Assembly (NCBI GenBank): GCA_023301015.1
Contig: JALZVI010000082.1
Coordinates: 1 to 8,091, forward strand
DNA from: Rickettsiales bacterium
GTDB taxonomy: Bacteria; Pseudomonadota; Alphaproteobacteria; Rickettsiales; 21-14-0-20-44-7
Length of the DNA: 8,091 nucleotides
Direction: 5' to 3'
The notes under the pieces are model-generated. The model had not been told where the DNA came from, made no database searches, and worked only from the letters and a program-made list of their open reading frames with translations. Positions 6,489 to 8,091 of the stretch are shown here, piece after piece; within the stretch, counting starts at the first letter, position 1; every line of letters starts with the position of its first letter. The translations under genes and the position numbers were made by a program.

Positions 6489-6542
6489 TAATTGCTTCCC
6501 CGCCGCAGCTTCGCCTTGCAGACTGAAACGCGCTCAGGGCTG
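6489..6542 (-). repeat. Repeat copy 2 (minus orientation)
   Basis: This follows copy 1 after six bases and has the same orientation. On the minus strand it runs CAGCCCTGAGCGCG, TTTCAGTCTGCAAG, GCGAAGC, TGCGGCGGGGAAGCAATTA. The inner stem is GGC-GAA-GCT with one G-T pair, and the outer CTGC pairs with GCGG, again with one wobble. Confidence 0.85.
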
Positions 6543-6606
6543 CTGGTTCGGAATACATCAATGTTTATGAGACAAACTCCACTCCCACAAGGGCAGCAGG
6601 CCTTGC

Positions 6607-6670
6607 CAGCCCTGAGCGTGCAAAGCACTTCCTCAGTCTGCAAGCCAGTAGGCGAGCGGGGAGGAAATTA
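6607..6670 (+). repeat. Repeat copy 3 (plus orientation, 64 bp)
   Basis: This is the longest copy. It carries an extra GTGC-AAA-GCAC mini-hairpin (6618-6628) between CTGAG and CTCAG. Its inner stem is GCC-AGTA-GGC. The outer stem is partly lost because GCAG reads GAG. It ends GCGGGGAGGAAATTA, like copy 1. Confidence 0.85.
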
Positions 6671-6677
6671 AATACAA

Positions 6678-6740
6678 CAGCCTTGAGCATGTTTCAGTCT
6701 GCAAGCACGGAGTGCGCCAGCGGGGGAACAATCAAAAACT
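6678..6740 (+). repeat. Repeat copy 4 (plus orientation)
   Basis: It starts CAGCCTTGAGCATG, with two changes from the consensus, and runs into TTTCAGTCTGCAAG at 6692. The inner stem is GCAC-GGA-GTGC (6705-6715). The outer stem CTGC/GCCAG has one bulged C. It ends GGGGGAACAATCAAAAACT. With copy 5 it forms a direct tandem of 54-bp period. Confidence 0.85.
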
Positions 6741-6793
6741 GCGCGTTTCAGTCTGCAAGCACGCAGTGCGCAGCGGGGAAACAATCAAAAACT
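6741..6793 (+). repeat. Repeat copy 5 (plus orientation)
   Basis: It lacks the CAGCCCTGAG head and starts at GCGCG, then TTTCAGTCTGCAAG (6746 on). It folds cleanly: CTGC (6753-6756), AA, GCAC-GCA-GTGC (6759-6769), GCAG (6770-6773), then CGGGG. It is nearly identical to copy 4 over 48 bases. The AATCAAAAACT tail also supplies the T-run of the terminator on the opposite strand. Confidence 0.85.
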
Positions 6794-6812
6794 ACTACGC
6801 CTCTTGGCGTAG
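6787..6812 (-). terminator. Rho-independent terminator of the lipoprotein gene
   Basis: CTACGCC (6795-6801) pairs perfectly with GGCGTAG (6806-6812) around a four-base loop. On the minus strand the stem is followed by TAG and then TTTTT (6791-6787). This fits an intrinsic terminator for the small minus-strand gene, whose own stop codon TAG is the last three bases of the stem. On the plus strand no T-run follows. The hairpin plus the adjacent CGGG also resembles a degenerate copy of the repeat family. Confidence 0.65.
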
Positions 6813-6941
6813 CGGGCTGCGGCGATCGCACGGGCTGCCTTCGATTCCTACGCAAGGGCTTTTCACCTCTGGAGTTTTTGAAGTACAGGCTGAAACACCG
6901 AGAATTAGAGTTATTGCAAAAAGCTTTAGGTAATTTTTCAT
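6795..6941 (-). CDS. Small putative lipoprotein
   Basis: The 48-residue product MKNYLKLFAITLILGVSAC, then TSKTPEVKSPCVG, has a compact lipoprotein signal: two lysines, a hydrophobic core (5-15) and a lipobox VSAC with C19 as the lipidation site. The mature part is only ~30 residues, with two further cysteines (C30, C38) and a basic end. It would be anchored in the inner or outer membrane; D at +2 is absent (T20), so sorting to the outer membrane is plausible. Function is unknown. The reading frame extends upstream of 6941 into prmC, but the start is placed at the methionine giving a normal signal sequence. No Shine-Dalgarno is seen. A candidate promoter sits so close that the message may be leaderless. 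The last residues and the stop are encoded by the hairpin at 6795-6812. It is divergent from prmC. Confidence 0.6.
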   Translation of the reverse strand: MKNYLKLFAITLILGVSACTSKTPEVKSPCVGIEGSPCDRRSPLRQEA

Positions 6942-6947
6942 ATTGGC

Positions 6948-6976
6948 ATTATTAACAATATCACATGCAAAATCAA
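6948..6976 (-). promoter_or_regulatory. Candidate promoter for the lipoprotein gene
   Basis: On the minus strand TTGATT (6976-6971) and AATAAT (6953-6948) are spaced by 17 bases. They match the sigma-70 boxes at 4 of 6 and 5 of 6 positions. Initiation about seven bases downstream would fall at or next to the ATG at 6941, giving a leaderless transcript. The -35 box overlaps the first codons of prmC, so the two genes would interfere with each other. This is a consensus match in AT-rich DNA and is unproven. Confidence 0.4.
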
Positions 6977-7816
6977 ATGAATATTTCACAAGCCCTAAAA
7001 TTCGCCGTCGCAAGCTTTGAAGAGGCGCAAATTCCTAGCTCTCATCTCGATGCACGGGTGCTGCTGGAAGCCGCGACGGGCAAAACGCGGGCGCAGATAA
7101 TTGCGTATGACGACTATGTCTTGAGCGCGGATGAGCAGCAGTATTTTGAAAATCTTACAGCGATGCGTTCCAAGCGCGTGCCAGTTTCTCAAGTTTTGGG
7201 CAGCAAGGAATTTTATGGGCGCGATTTTGTAGTGGATGGCAATGTCCTCACCCCTCGCCCAGAAACAGAGCTGATGATTGATGCGAGCAAGGAGCTATAC
7301 GCCGCAGATTCCAAACTCAAAATCCTTGACCTAGGACTTGGCTCTGGTTGCATTTTGCTGACGCTGTTGCTGGAATTTCCAAACGCCTCAGGAATTGGCG
7401 CGGATATTTCAAAGAAAGCGATTGCAATTGCGGAGAAAAACAAATATATTCTAGGTGTTGAAGGCGCAGATCTGATTTGCTCTGACTGGCTGGAGATGTT
7501 AGAAAATGGGATTAATTTTGATCTAATAGTTTCAAACCCCCCATATATCTCAATATCAGACAAGAAAAGTTTGGCTCCAGAGCTGGGTTTTGAACCTGAA
7601 ACTGCACTATATGCAGGAATTGATGGTCTTGATTGTTATAGAGAGCTGGCAGCTTCGCTCAACAAAGTGAATTTTGAGCATCTTGTTTTGGAAATTGGAA
7701 TGAACCAAGAAACCGAGATTATTGAAATTTTTGAGAAACAAAAACTACAGTTTCTAAAATATCATAAAGACCTAAATGGAATAATTAGAACGCTGGTTTT
7801 CAGCAATAACAAATAA
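6965..7816 (+). CDS. prmC: Release factor glutamine N5-methyltransferase PrmC
   Basis: PrmC (HemK) methylates the glutamine of the GGQ motif in peptide chain release factors, using SAM, in the cytosol; this speeds translation termination. The 283-residue length is typical. Residues 1-75 form the helical N-terminal release-factor-binding domain. PVSQVLGSKEFYG (73-85) and VLTPRPETE (94-102) are family signatures. The SAM loop is DLGLGSGC (122-129), with the acidic ligand in GADIS (145-149). The catalytic NPPY is at 191-194 (IVSNPPYIS). The C-terminal part carries the usual LVLEIGMNQ (240-248). The start at 6965 (MQNQMNIS) or at 6977 (MNISQALKF) is possible. Neither has a Shine-Dalgarno, and the latter resembles other PrmC N-termini better. 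In many alphaproteobacteria prfA precedes prmC; here the upstream side is the divergent lipoprotein and the repeat cluster. The DUF4167 gene follows by 12 bases. Confidence 0.95.
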   Translation: MQNQMNISQALKFAVASFEEAQIPSSHLDARVLLEAATGKTRAQIIAYDDYVLSADEQQYFENLTAMRSKRVPVSQVLGSKEFYGRDFVVDGNVLTPRPETELMIDASKELYAADSKLKILDLGLGSGCILLTLLLEFPNASGIGADISKKAIAIAEKNKYILGVEGADLICSDWLEMLENGINFDLIVSNPPYISISDKKSLAPELGFEPETALYAGIDGLDCYRELAASLNKVNFEHLVLEIGMNQETEIIEIFEKQKLQFLKYHKDLNGIIRTLVFSNNK

Positions 7817-7828
7817 GAGAAATCATCT

Positions 7829-8091
7829 ATGAACAGCTACAATAATAACAATCGCCGCAACAATAATAACAATAACAACCAGCGCCGCAATAATCGCGGT
7901 GGAAATAAGAACAGAACTGCAGTGCGTAGATATGATGATGAAAATGTAAGCCCGCAGCAAAAGCGCCATTTTGTGAATAAACGCGACACACACATGACAC
8001 GCGGCAAAGACATGCGCGCAAATGGTGATCGTGTTCAGGCCGAGAACGAATTTCAACATGCTGAGCATTATACTCGCATGATTAATATTGC
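7829..8091 (+). CDS. DUF4167-type protein, 3' end cut by window
   Basis: Eighty-seven codons are present and the frame is still open at the right edge. Residues 1-28 are low-complexity, made of Asn and Arg (MNSYNNNNRRNNNNNNNQRR) with RGG-like spots, which looks disordered and possibly RNA-binding. Residues ~45-87 contain RGKDMRANGDRVQAENEFQH followed by AEHYTRMINI. This matches the conserved DUF4167 core seen in alphaproteobacterial proteins encoded next to prmC ('AENYLQHAEHYYR' type). The molecular function of that family is unknown. The start at 7829 lies 12 bases after the prmC stop, with a weak AAGAGA upstream, so cotranscription with prmC is likely. The AAT/AAC repeats in the first 60 bases are a simple-sequence tract open to length variation. 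Confidence 0.85.
   Translation, partial: MNSYNNNNRRNNNNNNNQRRNNRGGNKNRTAVRRYDDENVSPQQKRHFVNKRDTHMTRGKDMRANGDRVQAENEFQHAEHYTRMINI

Larger units (their letters stand above)
6430..6812. repeat. Cluster of structured interspersed repeats
   Basis: This stretch between the GNAT stop and the lipoprotein gene is filled with at least five copies of one ~50-64 bp element, possibly six. Two are in minus orientation (6430-6482, 6489-6542) and three in plus orientation (6607-6670, 6678-6740, 6741-6793), plus a degenerate hairpin at 6795-6812. Written in plus orientation, the consensus is CAGCCCTGAGCG, then (T)TCAGTCTGCAAG, a short variable hairpin, and finally GCAGCGGGGA(G/A)(G/C)AA(T/A)T. The 64 bases between the two orientations (6543-6606) have no evident gene. 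Because the orientations face each other, CGCTCAGGGCTG (6531-6542) and CAGCCCTGAGCG (6607-6618) form a perfect 12-bp inverted repeat. ORFs through this region are repeat translations, not genes. Confidence 0.85.

Noticed and set aside
6407..6643. Minus-strand ORF through copies 1 and 2 overlapping the GNAT 3' end
   Set aside because: It is a translation of repeat sequence with no domain, signal or credible start.
6430..6793. CRISPR array
   Set aside because: The repeats are in both orientations, are diverged, and lack uniform spacers; no cas gene is present.
6821..6828. GCGATCGC palindrome (HIP1-like octamer)
   Set aside because: It is a single occurrence in this window and lies within the lipoprotein coding sequence, so chance is sufficient.
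6831..6870. tRNA-like TTCGATTCC (T-loop motif) after the repeats
   Set aside because: The flanking bases do not form a T stem, no anticodon or acceptor arm can be built, and the stretch codes for the lipoprotein on the other strand.
6683..6955. Plus-strand ORF through repeat copies 4 and 5 with repeated peptide FQSAST.CA.GK
   Set aside because: The peptide repeat only reflects the 54-bp tandem period being a multiple of three. The ORF has no ribosome site and runs antisense through the lipoprotein signal sequence.

Overview
The window reads as a piece of an alphaproteobacterial chromosome of medium GC. The main evidence is gene content. An alphaproteobacterial-type chorismate mutase is followed by hisC, metX lies close to metW, and prmC is followed by a DUF4167-type gene, which is a familiar alphaproteobacterial neighbour. 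Genus cannot be assigned from the sequence alone. Within-operon starts usually have Shine-Dalgarno sequences (before the anti-sigma candidate, hisC and the gene after metX). Several first-in-unit starts have none.

Layout: the first ~245 bases hold no assignable gene, only a short charged ORF. At 252-1000 an ECF sigma factor and a 79-residue single-span membrane protein (probable anti-sigma) overlap by ATGA. Convergent to them, on the minus strand, lies a chorismate mutase/hisC pair (2721 to 993) for aromatic amino acid (and possibly histidine) synthesis. The two convergent units end inside the same 8-bp palindrome. A divergent 177-residue protein of unknown function (2787-3320) shows an internal duplication. 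From 3370 to 6432 there is a run of plus-strand genes: metX, an unrecognised 122-residue gene, metW, a secreted cysteine-containing protein and a GNAT acetyltransferase. The last two abut their upstream neighbours, so this looks like one transcription unit built on methionine synthesis with accessory genes attached.

From 6430 to 6812 no ordinary gene is seen. The stretch is filled by at least five copies, and perhaps six, of a ~50-64 bp repeat. Two copies point left and the rest point right. Each can fold into a nested stem with a conserved AA bulge and an inner stem whose bases change while pairing is mostly kept. The rightmost, degenerate copy forms a strong hairpin that supplies the stop codon and probable terminator of a small minus-strand lipoprotein gene (6941 to 6795). 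Beyond it, prmC (release-factor methyltransferase) and the start of a DUF4167 gene run off the right edge.

The most interesting material is the structured repeat cluster and its use as the 3' end of the lipoprotein gene. Next come the composite secreted protein, the unknown gene between metX and metW, and the duplicated unknown protein. No CRISPR array, tRNA, rRNA, transposase or phage gene is visible.
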